DNA of 64,000 nt from Streptomyces spectabilis (GCF_008704795.1 NZ_CP023690.1:4412501-4476500), one strand, 5' to 3'; positions 44,178 to 53,487 are shown, counted from the stretch's first letter. Numbers and translations are program-made. Notes: a model not told the origin generated them from the sequence alone.

Positions 44178-44378
44178 ATGACTAAATCCAGAAAGATCCT
44201 CGTCACGCTGGCCGTGGTAGCCGCAGCCTCGGCGGGAGCGTCCGCGCCCGCCTTCGCCGACAGCCACAGCCCGGTGGCACCGCACAAGGAGGGCCACGGA
44301 GTGGTCACCCCGCTGGGCGACGGACACTTCCCGGCGCCGCCCGGTGATGGCCAGATGCCGTCCACACCACGGAACTGA
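44178..44378 (+). CDS. Exported small peptide with AfsS-like GDGHFP repeat
   Basis: 66 residues from ATG 44178 with AAGGAG upstream. A clear Sec signal peptide (K-S-R-K then a hydrophobic Ala/Val core) ends at A-F-A near residue 27. The mature peptide of about 39 residues has G-D-G-H-F-P-A-P-P-G-D-G-Q-M-P, the same motif as AfsS, plus two His-rich stretches. Unlike AfsS it should leave the cytoplasm. Function unknown; it lies 182 bases after afsS with its own promoter. Confidence 0.8.
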   Translation: MTKSRKILVTLAVVAAASAGASAPAFADSHSPVAPHKEGHGVVTPLGDGHFPAPPGDGQMPSTPRN

Positions 44379-44484
44379 GCGCCCCCGGGGCCGAGCCGCC
44401 CGCTCGGCCCCGGAGCCGTTCCGGGGGGCGGGAAGGGGCGGAAATCGTTGGACAGGGCGGGCGTCGTGGCCCATAGTCCGGCGC

Positions 44485-44871
44485 ATGACCACACTGGTGC
44501 GCCACGTCACAGTCGACTGTTCCGACGCCTACAAGCTGGCGTCCTTCTGGGCCGAGGTCCTGGAGGGATCGCTGGCGGACGACGACTCTCCGGGGGACCC
44601 GGAGGTATTGGTGAGCACGCCCGCCGGGCCGACGCTCCTGTTCATCACCGTGCCCGAGGCCAAGACCGTGAAGAACCGCGTCCACTTCGACCTCCAGCCG
44701 CAGGAGCGCTCCCGCGACGAGGAGGTGGAGCGGCTCCTGGAACTGGGGGCGACGGTGTTCGCCGACCACCGGAGGCCCGACGGGCTCGGCTGGGTGACCC
44801 TGGCCGACATCGAGGGCAACGAGTTCTGCGTGGAGCGCAGCGCGGCCGAACGGGCCGCGACCGGCGGCTGA
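44485..44871 (+). CDS. VOC (glyoxalase-like) family protein
   Basis: 128 residues from ATG 44485. Pattern L-A-S-F-W-A-E-V-L and L-A-D-I-E-G-N-E-F-C-V marks the glyoxalase_6-type VOC fold, common in Streptomyces. Convergent with the CoA ligase gene 12 bases away. Substrate unknown. Confidence 0.85.
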   Translation: MTTLVRHVTVDCSDAYKLASFWAEVLEGSLADDDSPGDPEVLVSTPAGPTLLFITVPEAKTVKNRVHFDLQPQERSRDEEVERLLELGATVFADHRRPDGLGWVTLADIEGNEFCVERSAAERAATGG

Positions 44872-44883
44872 GCCGGGGCCCGG

Positions 44884-46500
44884 TCAGCCCGTGGCGCCGC
44901 GGTGGCGCAGCTCGCCCTTGAGGACCTTGCCGCTCGCGTTGCGGGGCAGGTCCGGCACGAACTCCACCTGCCGCGGCACCTTGTAGTTCGCCATCTCCCG
45001 CCGCGACCAGGCGATCACGTCGTCGGCGGTGAGCGTCGCGCCGGGACGGCGCACCACGTACGCCTTGCCGACCTCGCCCAGGCGCGCGTCCGCGACCCCG
45101 ACCACGGCGACGTCGGCCACGTCGGGGTGGACGCCGAGGAGTTGCTCTATCTCGGCGGGGTAGGCGTTGAAGCCGCCGACGACGAACATGTCCTTGATCC
45201 GGTCCGTGATGCGGAGGTTGCCGTCCGCGTCGAGGACGCCCACGTCACCCGTCCGCAGCCAGCCGTCGCCGGTCAGGACCTTCTTGGTCTCGGACGGGTC
45301 CTCGTAGTACCCGCTCATCACGTGGTGACCGCGCACCAGGACCTCGCCGGGGCTGCCCGGCGGCAGCGTCTCCCCCGCCGGCGACACGATCCGCACCTCG
45401 GTGCCGGGTATCGCACGGCCGGACGTCGAGGCGACGACCTCCCCGGGGTCGTCCCGGCGGCACATGGTGACGATGCCGCTGGCCTCGGAGAGCCCGTACG
45501 CCGTCAGGACGGTGGCGATGCGCAGCTCGGTGCGGAGCCGCTCCACCAGGCGCAGCGGCACGACCGCGGCGCCCGTCACCACGAGCCGCAGCGCGGACAG
45601 GTCGTGGGCGCCGCGCGCGGGGTGGTCGAGGAGCGCCTGGTGCAGGGTGGGCGGCCCTGGCAGGACGGAGACGCGCTCGGCGGCCACGTTCGCGAGGACG
45701 GCGTCCACGTCGAACACCGGCTGCGGGATCATCGTGGCGCCCCGCATCAGGCAGGCGATGATCCCGGCCTTGTAGCCGAAGGTGTGGAAGAAGGGGTTCA
45801 CGATCAGATAGCGGTCCCCTTCGCGCAGGCCCGCGAGGTCGCTCCAGATCTCGTAGCAGCGCAGGGTCTGGGCGTGGGTGATCACCGCGCCCTTGGGGCG
45901 TCCCGTGGTGCCCGAGGTGTAGACGATGTCCGAGGGCCAGGTGGACTCGACGGCCTCCGCGCGGGCCCGCACCTCGGCGCCCGGCACCGCGTCGCCGCCC
46001 GCGAGGAAGTCCTTCCAGGTGCGGAAGTCGGCGGGGGCGTCGTCGGCGAGCACCACCACCTCCTCCAGGTGCGGCAGGCCGGGCAGCGGCCCGTCGCCGG
46101 TGCCGTCACCGGCCGCGCGCCGCAGCGAGGCGACGTACGACGTGCCGAGGAAGGTGCCGGTGACGAAGAGCAGCCGGGCGCGCGAGCGGCGCAGGACGTA
46201 GGCCGCCTCCGTGCCCTTGAAGCGGGTGTTGATCGGCACGAGCACGGCGCCCGCGCTGACCGCGCCGAGGGCCGACACGATCCAGTCGAGGGTGTTGGGG
46301 GCCCAGACGGCGACGCGGTCCCCGGCCCGCACCCCGCGCGCCAGACACGCGGCCGCGGCCCGCTCGACGCGCTCGCCCAGCTCCTCGTACGTCACGCGCG
46401 TACGGCCCTCCACGACCGCCTCCCGGTCGCCAAAGCGCCGCACCGCCGCCCGGACCAGGCCCGGGACGCTGCCCCACTCCAGGTCACCGCGCATGCTCAC
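44884..46500 (-). CDS. FadD3-like acyl-CoA ligase (AMP-dependent synthetase)
   Basis: 538 residues from GTG 46500, seven bases after GGAGGG; ATG 46494 is an alternative. ANL enzyme motifs: the AMP loop Y-T-S-G-T-T-G-R-P-K-G, T-A-Y-G-L-S-E, T-G-D-V-G and the C-terminal Lys in N-A-S-G-K-V-L-K. The enzyme would activate a free acid as CoA thioester through an acyl-AMP. Length and motifs resemble FadD3, which acts on steroid ring-derived acids, but specificity is open. Divergent from the thiolase operon across a shared operator at 46521. Confidence 0.9.
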   Translation of the reverse strand: MSMRGDLEWGSVPGLVRAAVRRFGDREAVVEGRTRVTYEELGERVERAAAACLARGVRAGDRVAVWAPNTLDWIVSALGAVSAGAVLVPINTRFKGTEAAYVLRRSRARLLFVTGTFLGTSYVASLRRAAGDGTGDGPLPGLPHLEEVVVLADDAPADFRTWKDFLAGGDAVPGAEVRARAEAVESTWPSDIVYTSGTTGRPKGAVITHAQTLRCYEIWSDLAGLREGDRYLIVNPFFHTFGYKAGIIACLMRGATMIPQPVFDVDAVLANVAAERVSVLPGPPTLHQALLDHPARGAHDLSALRLVVTGAAVVPLRLVERLRTELRIATVLTAYGLSEASGIVTMCRRDDPGEVVASTSGRAIPGTEVRIVSPAGETLPPGSPGEVLVRGHHVMSGYYEDPSETKKVLTGDGWLRTGDVGVLDADGNLRITDRIKDMFVVGGFNAYPAEIEQLLGVHPDVADVAVVGVADARLGEVGKAYVVRRPGATLTADDVIAWSRREMANYKVPRQVEFVPDLPRNASGKVLKGELRHRGATG

Positions 46501-46520
46501 CCATCCCCCTCCGCCACGTA

Positions 46521-46537
46521 GCTGACTATCCGTCAGA
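46521..46537. promoter_or_regulatory. Regulon operator between CoA ligase and thiolase operon
   Basis: GCTGACT-ATC-CGTCAGA. It is 21 bases upstream of the ligase start and 65 bases upstream of the thiolase start, so one site can control both directions. Confidence 0.75.
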
Positions 46538-46601
46538 TTAGCTGTAGCCTGGCGCGCTGTCAGCAGCGTGGTGCACCGCTCAGGCGTGTGGAGGTACCCG
46601 G

Positions 46602-47852
46602 ATGACTTCCCCCAGAAAACCTCGGACAACCGACGGTTCCACAGGACCCGCGGCCACCGGAAGGGCCGCACGGCCCACGGGTCGTGTCAGAAGGCCCGAG
46701 GGAACGGCCTCCCTCAAGGACGCCACGGCGATCGTCGGCATCGGGCAGACCCCCTTCGCCCGGCAACTCCCCGAGAGCGAGAAGGCCTTGGCGTGCCGTG
46801 CCGTCCTGGCCGCCCTCGCCGACGCGGGCATCTCCCCCGCCGAGGTCGACGCCTTCGCCTCGTACACCATGGAGGAGACCGACGAGGTGGAGGTGGCGAA
46901 GGCCATCGGCGCCGGTGACGTGACCTTCTTCAGCAAAGCGGGGTACGGGGGCGGCGGTTCCTGCGCCACGCTCGCCCATCTCGCCGCCGCGATCACCACG
47001 GGGCAGGCCACGGTCGGCGTCGCCTGGCGGTCCCGCAAGCGCGGCAGCGGACCCCGCCCCTGGAAGAACACCACGACCCAACTCCCCACCCCCGCCCAGT
47101 GGACCCGGCCCTTCGGGCTCCTTCGTCCTGTCGACGAGATAGCGATGCTCACCCGCCGCTATATGCACGAGTACGGCGCGAGCCGCGATCACCTCTTCAA
47201 CGTGGCCCTGGCCTGCAGGAATCGCGCCAACCAGAATCCCGCCGCGATCATGTACGAGCGTCCGCTCACCCGGGACATGTATATGACCTCGCGGTGGATC
47301 AGCGAACCGCTCTGCCTCTTCGACAACTGCCTGGAGACCGACGGGGCGCTGGCCTGCGTCCTCGTCTCCGCCGCCCGCGCCCGCGACTGCCGCCACCGGC
47401 CCGTGTACGTCCACTCCGCCGCCCAGGGGCTGCCCGCCCAGCACCACGGCATGGTCAACTACTGGAACGACGACCCGCTCTCCGGACCCGCCTGGACCGC
47501 CGCCCGACACCTGTGGAAACACGCCGACTTCGGCCCCGAGGACGTCGACGTCGCCCAGATCTACGACGCGTTCACCGCCCTGGTCCCGCTCTCCCTGGAG
47601 GGCTACGGCTTCTGCGACCGGGGCGAGGGCGGCGCGTTCACCGAGGGCGGCGCCCTGGAGATCGGCGGCCGCCTCCCCCTCAACACGGCGGGCGGCGGCC
47701 TCAGCGAGGCGTACGTGCACGGCTTCAACCTGATCACGGAAGGCGTACGGCAGTTGCGGGGCGCGAGCACGGCACAGGTGCCCGGGGCGGCGACGTGCCT
47801 GGTCACGGCGGGCGAGGGGGTGCCGACGTCAGCGGTGCTCCTGCGCAACTGA
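46602..47852 (+). CDS. Ltp2-like lipid-transfer thiolase (retro-aldolase type)
   Basis: 416 residues from ATG 46602 (GGAGG seven bases upstream). The thiolase-fold lipid-transfer protein pattern is present: D-V-A-Q-I-Y-D-A-F near residue 318 and N-T-A-G-G-G-L-S-E near 366. Ltp2 proteins, paired with a DUF35 protein, split the C-C bond of steroid side-chain beta-hydroxyacyl-CoA. A DUF35 gene follows 26 bases later and an enoyl-CoA hydratase after it. A Cys (about residue 121) sits where true thiolases have their nucleophile, unlike in the paralogue at 57378. Confidence 0.88.
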   Translation: MTSPRKPRTTDGSTGPAATGRAARPTGRVRRPEGTASLKDATAIVGIGQTPFARQLPESEKALACRAVLAALADAGISPAEVDAFASYTMEETDEVEVAKAIGAGDVTFFSKAGYGGGGSCATLAHLAAAITTGQATVGVAWRSRKRGSGPRPWKNTTTQLPTPAQWTRPFGLLRPVDEIAMLTRRYMHEYGASRDHLFNVALACRNRANQNPAAIMYERPLTRDMYMTSRWISEPLCLFDNCLETDGALACVLVSAARARDCRHRPVYVHSAAQGLPAQHHGMVNYWNDDPLSGPAWTAARHLWKHADFGPEDVDVAQIYDAFTALVPLSLEGYGFCDRGEGGAFTEGGALEIGGRLPLNTAGGGLSEAYVHGFNLITEGVRQLRGASTAQVPGAATCLVTAGEGVPTSAVLLRN

Positions 47853-47878
47853 GGAGCTACCGAGGAGCTGTGATCCCC

Positions 47879-48322
47879 ATGAACGAACCCCTGCTGACCC
47901 CCGTCGTCGACGACGACGGCGCCCCCTTCTGGGAGTACGCGGCCCGCGGCGAGCTGCGCGTCCAGGCCTGCGCGGCGGACGGCTGCGGCCAACTCCGCTT
48001 CCCGCCCCGCCCCTGCTGCCCGCACTGCGGGTCCTTCGCCACGAGCTGGCGCCGGATGAGCGGCAAGGGCCGGATCTGGTCGTACGTCGTCCCGCACCCG
48101 CCGCTCCTGCCCGCGTACGCCGCGCTCGTCCCCTACCACCCGGTCGTCGTGGAGCTCGCCGACGCCCCGCTCGTCCGGCTCGTCGGCAACCTCGTCGCGC
48201 GGGCGGGGGCGCCGCTGGACTCCGTGCCGCCGGGCAGGGTCCGCGTCGGGGCCCGGGTCCAGGTCGTCTTCGCCGACCAGGGCGGCGTCGTCGTGCCGCG
48301 CTGGGTCCTGGAGCGACCGTGA
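47879..48322 (+). CDS. DUF35 Zn-ribbon/OB-fold acyl-CoA-binding protein
   Basis: 147 residues from ATG 47879 (GAGGAG 11 bases upstream; a GTG at 47870 is possible). Zinc ribbon C-x4-C ... C-P-H-C-G at about residues 31-51, then an OB fold. DUF35 proteins are obligate partners of lipid-transfer thiolases, as ChsH2 or the Ltp2 partner. The stop overlaps the hydratase start by four bases. Confidence 0.88.
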   Translation: MNEPLLTPVVDDDGAPFWEYAARGELRVQACAADGCGQLRFPPRPCCPHCGSFATSWRRMSGKGRIWSYVVPHPPLLPAYAALVPYHPVVVELADAPLVRLVGNLVARAGAPLDSVPPGRVRVGARVQVVFADQGGVVVPRWVLERP

Positions 48323-49104
48323 CGGCGGCGTCCGCGGGCCTGCGGGTGGAGCGGGACCAGGACACCGGCGTGGCCGTCGTCACCCTGGACCGCCCGGCCC
48401 GCCACAACGCTATCGATCTCCCCATGGCGGCCGAACTCGCCTCCGCCTGGCGGCAGTTGCGCTACGACGACACCGTCCGGGCCGTGGTCCTCACCGGCGC
48501 GGGCGACCGGGCGTTCTGCACGGGCATCGACCGCGGGGCCGAGGTGCCGCAGCCGTCATCGCCCTACTCCCTCGACGACCCGCTGCTCACGGTCGGGCCC
48601 AAGGCCAACGACCTGTGGAAGCCGGTGCTCGCCGCCGTCAACGGCATGGCCTGCGGCGGGGCCTTCTATCTGCTGGGCGAGGCGGAGTTCGTCCTCGCCG
48701 CCGAGCACGCCACGTTCTTCGATCCGCATACGACGTACGGGATGGTCAGCGCGTACGAGACCATCCACATGGCGCAGCGGATGCCGTTCGGGGAGGTGGC
48801 GCGCATGGCCCTCATGGGGGCGGCCGAGCGGATGTCCGCGCAGCGGGCGTACGAGGTGGGGCTCGTCTCCGAGCTGTGCCCCGGCGACGGGCTGCTCCCG
48901 GCGGCCCTCCGGGCGGCGGCGACCGTCGCCTCCTTCCCCACCGAGGCCGTGCAGGGCACGGTGCGGGCGCTCTGGTCCACCAAGGCGGCGGCCCGGGCGG
49001 GGGCCCTCCCCCTGGCTCCCCACCTCATCACCCTCGGCAACGCCCCGCCCGCCCACCAGACGACCCTCTTCACCACCCGCCCCCACACCTACGACCTCCG
49101 CTGA
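48319..49104 (+). CDS. Enoyl-CoA hydratase/isomerase (crotonase family)
   Basis: 261 residues from GTG 48319 (GTGA overlap with the DUF35 gene). Crotonase features: F-C-T-G-I-D-R-G (oxyanion loop variant) and N-G-M-A-C-G-G-A-F-Y near residue 110. It hydrates a 2-enoyl-CoA to the 3-hydroxyacyl-CoA that a lipid-transfer retro-aldolase would then cleave, so the three genes form a logical sequence. The usual paired Glu residues are not both obvious, so isomerase activity is possible. Confidence 0.88.
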   Translation: MTAASAGLRVERDQDTGVAVVTLDRPARHNAIDLPMAAELASAWRQLRYDDTVRAVVLTGAGDRAFCTGIDRGAEVPQPSSPYSLDDPLLTVGPKANDLWKPVLAAVNGMACGGAFYLLGEAEFVLAAEHATFFDPHTTYGMVSAYETIHMAQRMPFGEVARMALMGAAERMSAQRAYEVGLVSELCPGDGLLPAALRAAATVASFPTEAVQGTVRALWSTKAAARAGALPLAPHLITLGNAPPAHQTTLFTTRPHTYDLR

Positions 49105-51042
49105 CCCCACGAGCCCCGGCCGGCCGGCGCACTGGGGCTGCCACGCCTGTGCCCCGTGCGCTGGGCCTGCCACGCCTGTGCCCCGTGCGCCGGGCCTGGC
49201 CACACTGGTGCGCCTGGACCAAAGCCGCGCTCCGTGCACCCGGGGCGCTCCCACCCACCCGGGCCCCAGCTCCGTGGCGGGGGCCGCGCCCGAACCGCTT
49301 GGCACGGTCCCACCCACCCGCCCCCACCCGGGCCCAGCGCCACCCTCTCCAGCCCCGAGCCGCGCTCCACCCGCCCGCCCCGACCACAGGGCACACCGAG
49401 CCTCTCCGCGCCGGACAGCCCCGGCGCCCAACCTGCCCCGCCCCGGGCACCCAGCCGGGCTCCCCTCCACCAAGCCGCAGCCACGCTCCAAGTACCAAGG
49501 GCACCCCCACCATCCGCCCCCGCTCAGCACCCGCCCCCAGGCACCTCACGCCGAGAGCAGCCCCACCCGCGCCCCGGGCGTGAGCCGCATGCCACAGCCC
49601 GGAACGGCCCCACCACCTGCCCCGCTGGGGCACGAGCCCGACGACAGCTGCGCCGGGGTCACGTGCGGGACAGCCCTCTGGGACACAGGCCCCAGCGGCA
49701 GCACCCCAAGTCCGAGCCGAGCACCACGTGCCGGGGTAGTCCCGCTACCCGCAACGACCCAAGCCTGAGCTTCACTCCGCATGCCCGGGATGGTCCCGCC
49801 CCCCCCACCCCCGCCGAGTGGCACTTCAGGCCGGGCCTTGCGCAGCCGGGGCGGACAACGCCGTTGCGGTAGCGGCAGGGGCGCTCCGCGCCGGGGCCGG
49901 GCGAACGGAGCCCGGCGGGGGCGGGTGGCGGGACAGCGCCAAGCTCGTTGAGCACGGCTCGGGTTGGGGCGCTGCCGCTGAGGCCGTGCTCCAGGTGGGG
50001 CCGGGCTCGGGGCGCTGCGGCTGCTGCCCTGCGGCTTGCCGGGGGGGGCCGTCCCCGGCGCGTGAAGCCTGACAGAGGCTCGAGCTGGGGGCGCTGCCGA
50101 TGGCGTTCCGTGAACCGGTGTGCCCTGGCGGGGGCGGGTGGCGGGACCGCGCCAAGCTGTTCGAGCGTGGCCTGGCTCGGGGCGCCGCCGATGTCGGCCT
50201 GCGCCTTGCGACCCCAATGAGGCCGGGGCCCCCGGGCACATGGAGCGCGGCCGCTGGGTTCCAGGCAGGGCACGGGGCTGGACCGTCCCGGGCCTGGGGG
50301 ACACGGCTCCTTGTCGAAGCGCTGCGGCTGCCGCCCTGCGGGCTCTCGCCCCCAGCGGGAGCGTTCCGAGGGCGCGGAGCGCTGTCGTTGGGCCCGTGCC
50401 TTGGGGGCGGGACTGCCCCGGGCGTGTGTGTGGGTGCACCGGGCGGGGTGAAGCGCTGTCGCTGTGGCCCGTGTTCCGGGTGGGAGCAAGGTTGCTGCCT
50501 GCCGTTGGTGGCCTGGGGGGCGATGGCACGGGGGTGAGCGGTCGTGAACCTGGCCATGGCGGGCAGGCCGAACCCAAGTGGGCGGCCTCGCTGGGGCAGT
50601 CCGACCCTTGTCGGTTGGGCGGACCCTGGCGGGCAGGCCCAGGCCCCGATGGGTGGTGGGCTTCGGCAAGGCCATAGCTCAGGGCGGGTGGGTGGGACTG
50701 CCCCGGGCGCGCGCAGCGCGACCCCGGCACGGAGCTGGGCCCAGGGCGGAGGCCGGGACCGGAGCCGGGGCCAAGGCCGGGACGGAACCGAAGTCAGGGC
50801 TGGGGCGGGGCCGGAGCCAAGGCCGGGGCAGGGACGGAACCGAAGTCGGGGCGGGGCGGATTCGGAGCCACGGCGGGGCCAAAGCCCAGGCTGAGCCAGA
50901 GCCGGGGCCAAGGCCAAGGGCGAACCGGGGCCGGGGCGGAAGCGGAGCGGGGCCAAGGCCGGGCCGGGGCCGAGGCCGAAGCCGGAGCCAAGGCCGGAGC
51001 TGGGGCTGGGGCCGGGGTGGGGCCAAGGCTGGGGTCGGGGGG
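49105..51042. repeat. 1.9-kb low-complexity repeat region with a strand-composition switch
   Basis: No credible gene. 49105 to about 49800 is strongly C-rich on this strand and about 49815-51042 strongly G-rich. The halves are built from related units in opposite orientation: GGCGGGTGGCGGGAC and GCGCCAAGC recur near 49918 and 50129, and a variant appears inverted near 49260-49330. The final 300 bases are GGAGCCAAGGCCGGGG-like tandem units. Long open frames in all phases reflect lack of AT, not coding. It separates the thiolase operon from afsK. Confidence 0.8.
49135..49191 (+). repeat. Two near-identical tandem units at the start of the repeat region
   Basis: GGG(C)CTGCCACGCCTGTGCC... repeats as 28- and 29-bp units, a clean example of the tandem duplications that make up the region. 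Confidence 0.8.
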
Positions 51043-53487
51043 TTAGCGGGCTGTGGCTGTGCCTCGTTCCGCGTCGAGCGCGTACACGCACCGGTCCTTG
51101 CTGCACGCATAAACCACCCCGTCCCGCACCACCGGCGCCCCCGTGATCTCACCACCGGTGGCGAGCTTCCAGCGGAGGCGGCCGTCGTCGGCCTTGAGGG
51201 TGTAGAGGAGGTGGTCGGTGGCGCCGAAGTGGATGCGGCGGTCGGCGACGACCGGGGAGCCGACGACCTCGCCGCCCGCCTGGAAGCGCCACTTGGGGGT
51301 GCCGGTGACGGCGTCGAGGGTGTAGAGGCCCTTGCCGCTGCCGACGTGGACATGCCCGTCGGCGACCAGGACGGGGTCGACGGAGGAGCGGGACTCGGTG
51401 GCGATGCGCCAGCGGTCGCGGCCGTCCGTGGCGTCGAGGGCGTACACGGTGCCCAGGTAGTCGGCGAGGTAGACGCCGCCCCCGGTGACGGCGGGCCCCG
51501 GCGCGAAGGCGGGCGGGGAGAGGAACGCGGCGGGCGCCTCGAAGTGCCAGCGCACATGTCCGGCCGCGACGTCCAGGGCGAGGACGCGGGTGCCCGCGGC
51601 CACGTACACGAAGCCGTCGTCGGCCTGGGTCACGCGGACGGGCACGCCGCCGCAGGACGCGGCGTCGCCGATGGGGTACGACCAGCGCTCGATGCCGCTG
51701 CGGGCGTCGACGGCGCGGAGCCGGGCGTCCTTCCAGACGTACACCGTGCCGTCGCGGATGACGGGCGCGGCCTCGGGCGTCTCGAACTCGGTCTGGGCGC
51801 CGGTGATCTCCCAGAGCTTCTCGCCGTTGGCGGCCTCCCAGCCCTGGACGCCGCCGCCGCGCGTGGCGGTGACGACGGTGCCCCGGTCGGCCTGGAGGGC
51901 GTACACCCAGGCGTCGGTGGACAGGCGCCACAGGTCGGTGCCGTCGGAGCCGTCGAGGGCGTAGAGGGTGGGCCCGTCGGACGCGTGGATGCGGCCGTCC
52001 GCGACGGCCATGGACCAGGCGACGTCGCGGGTCTTGAAGCTGCGCCGCCCGGTGCCCACGTCGAGGGCGTGGACCTCGAAGGAGGTGACGTAGACGAGGT
52101 TCCCGGCGACGGCGGGCGTGCCCCACACGTCGTTCGACATGCGGAACCGCCAGGGCCGCCAGGAGCCGCCCGCGGCGGCCCCGGCGCCGGTGGGCGCGGC
52201 GGCGGGCCCGGTGCCGTTGGCGCGCGGCTGCGCCGGGGCGGGCGCCGCGGAGCGGGACCAGGATCCGGCGAGCCCGGAGGGCTGCGGCGCGGCGGCGGCG
52301 CGGGCCTCGGCGACCCGGGGCCCGGGCCCGATCGGCACCGGGGCGCCCGCGAGCTGCACGGGCCCGGCGTCGGGCAGGCCCCCGTGGAGGTCGGGCGCGC
52401 CGCCGTGGAAGGGGGCGCGCGACGCGGCGTGCGAGGGCGCGGACGGGGCCGCCTGCGACGGGGCGTGCGCGGGCATGGCGGGCGCCTGCCGCGGCGGGGG
52501 CGGCATGGACACGGGCGCGGACGCGGCCCCGGCGCGGCTGTTGCGCCCCACGGAGCCCGCGGTGGCGGCGGCGCGCGCGGGCGGCCGTCCGCCGCGCCGG
52601 GCCTCGATGAGGGCCACGGCCCGCTCGGGCAGCCAGGCGGACGCGGTGCCGCTGTCGTCGCCGGAGCTCTCGGAGGCGAACAGGTGCGGGGCGAGCTGGG
52701 CCTGGAGGTCGGCGGGGCTGGGCCGCAGCGTGGCGTCCATCTGCATGCAGGACTCGATGAGCGGCCGCAGCTCGTCGGGCAGGCCCTCCAGGTCGGGGCC
52801 CTCGCGAAGGAGCATGAAGACGGTCTCGACGGGGTTGGCGCCGTGGAACGGCGCGTGCCCGGTGGCGGCGAAGACGAGGGTGGAGCCGAGGGAGAAGACA
52901 TCGCTGGCGCCGGTGACGCTGCGGGAGTCCTTCGCCTGCTCGGGCGACATGTAGGCGGGGGTGCCGACCGCGACGTTCGTCATGGTCAGACGAGTGTTGG
53001 AGACGCCGGACGCGATGCCGAAGTCGATGACGCGGGGGCCGTCCTCGACGACGAGGACGTTGGACGGCTTCAGGTCGCGGTGCACCAGGCCCGCGCCGTG
53101 GATGGACTCCAGGGCCTCGGCGACGCCCGCGGCGAGCCAGCGCACGGCCTGGGTGGGCAGCGGCCCGTGCTCGTTCACTATCTCTTCGAGCGAGGGCGCG
53201 GGCACGTACGCCGTGGCGAGCCAGGGCACGGCGGCGCGCGGGTCGGCGTCCACCACCGCGGCCGTGTAGAAGCCGGAGACGGCGCGCGCGGCCTCCACCT
53301 CGCGCGTGAAGCGGACCCGGAACAGCTGGTCCTCGGCGAGCTCCGTCCGCACCGTCTTGATCGCCACGCGCCGTCCGGACGCGGAGCGCGCGAGATATAC
53401 GAGCCCCATGCCGCCGGCACCGAGCCGCCCAAGGACCTCGAACGGGCCGATCCGCCGCGGATCGTGCTGCGTCAGCTGGTCCACCAC
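51043..53487 (-). CDS. afsK: AfsK, serine/threonine protein kinase with PQQ-like beta-propeller
   Basis: 814 residues from GTG 53487 (GGAGG ten bases upstream; starts M-V-D-Q-L-T-Q-H-D). Kinase domain about 12-270 with G-R-L-G-A-G-G-M-G, V-A-I-K-T, H-R-D-L-K-P-S-N and D-F-G. A Pro/Ala linker reaches about residue 440, followed by seven or so PQQ-type repeats (V-Y-A-L-D, L-Y-T-L, W-K-L). No membrane helix. AfsK autophosphorylates and phosphorylates AfsR, in response to signals including S-adenosylmethionine. About 6.7 kb separates it from the small peptide gene after afsS. Confidence 0.94.
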   Translation of the reverse strand: MVDQLTQHDPRRIGPFEVLGRLGAGGMGLVYLARSASGRRVAIKTVRTELAEDQLFRVRFTREVEAARAVSGFYTAAVVDADPRAAVPWLATAYVPAPSLEEIVNEHGPLPTQAVRWLAAGVAEALESIHGAGLVHRDLKPSNVLVVEDGPRVIDFGIASGVSNTRLTMTNVAVGTPAYMSPEQAKDSRSVTGASDVFSLGSTLVFAATGHAPFHGANPVETVFMLLREGPDLEGLPDELRPLIESCMQMDATLRPSPADLQAQLAPHLFASESSGDDSGTASAWLPERAVALIEARRGGRPPARAAATAGSVGRNSRAGAASAPVSMPPPPRQAPAMPAHAPSQAAPSAPSHAASRAPFHGGAPDLHGGLPDAGPVQLAGAPVPIGPGPRVAEARAAAAPQPSGLAGSWSRSAAPAPAQPRANGTGPAAAPTGAGAAAGGSWRPWRFRMSNDVWGTPAVAGNLVYVTSFEVHALDVGTGRRSFKTRDVAWSMAVADGRIHASDGPTLYALDGSDGTDLWRLSTDAWVYALQADRGTVVTATRGGGVQGWEAANGEKLWEITGAQTEFETPEAAPVIRDGTVYVWKDARLRAVDARSGIERWSYPIGDAASCGGVPVRVTQADDGFVYVAAGTRVLALDVAAGHVRWHFEAPAAFLSPPAFAPGPAVTGGGVYLADYLGTVYALDATDGRDRWRIATESRSSVDPVLVADGHVHVGSGKGLYTLDAVTGTPKWRFQAGGEVVGSPVVADRRIHFGATDHLLYTLKADDGRLRWKLATGGEITGAPVVRDGVVYACSKDRCVYALDAERGTATAR

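Noticed and set aside
49105..51042. The repeats as a CRISPR array or a gene-rich region
   Set aside because: Units vary in length and sequence, no uniform spacer pattern exists, no cas gene is near, and frames are open on all strands only because stops are rare at this GC content.
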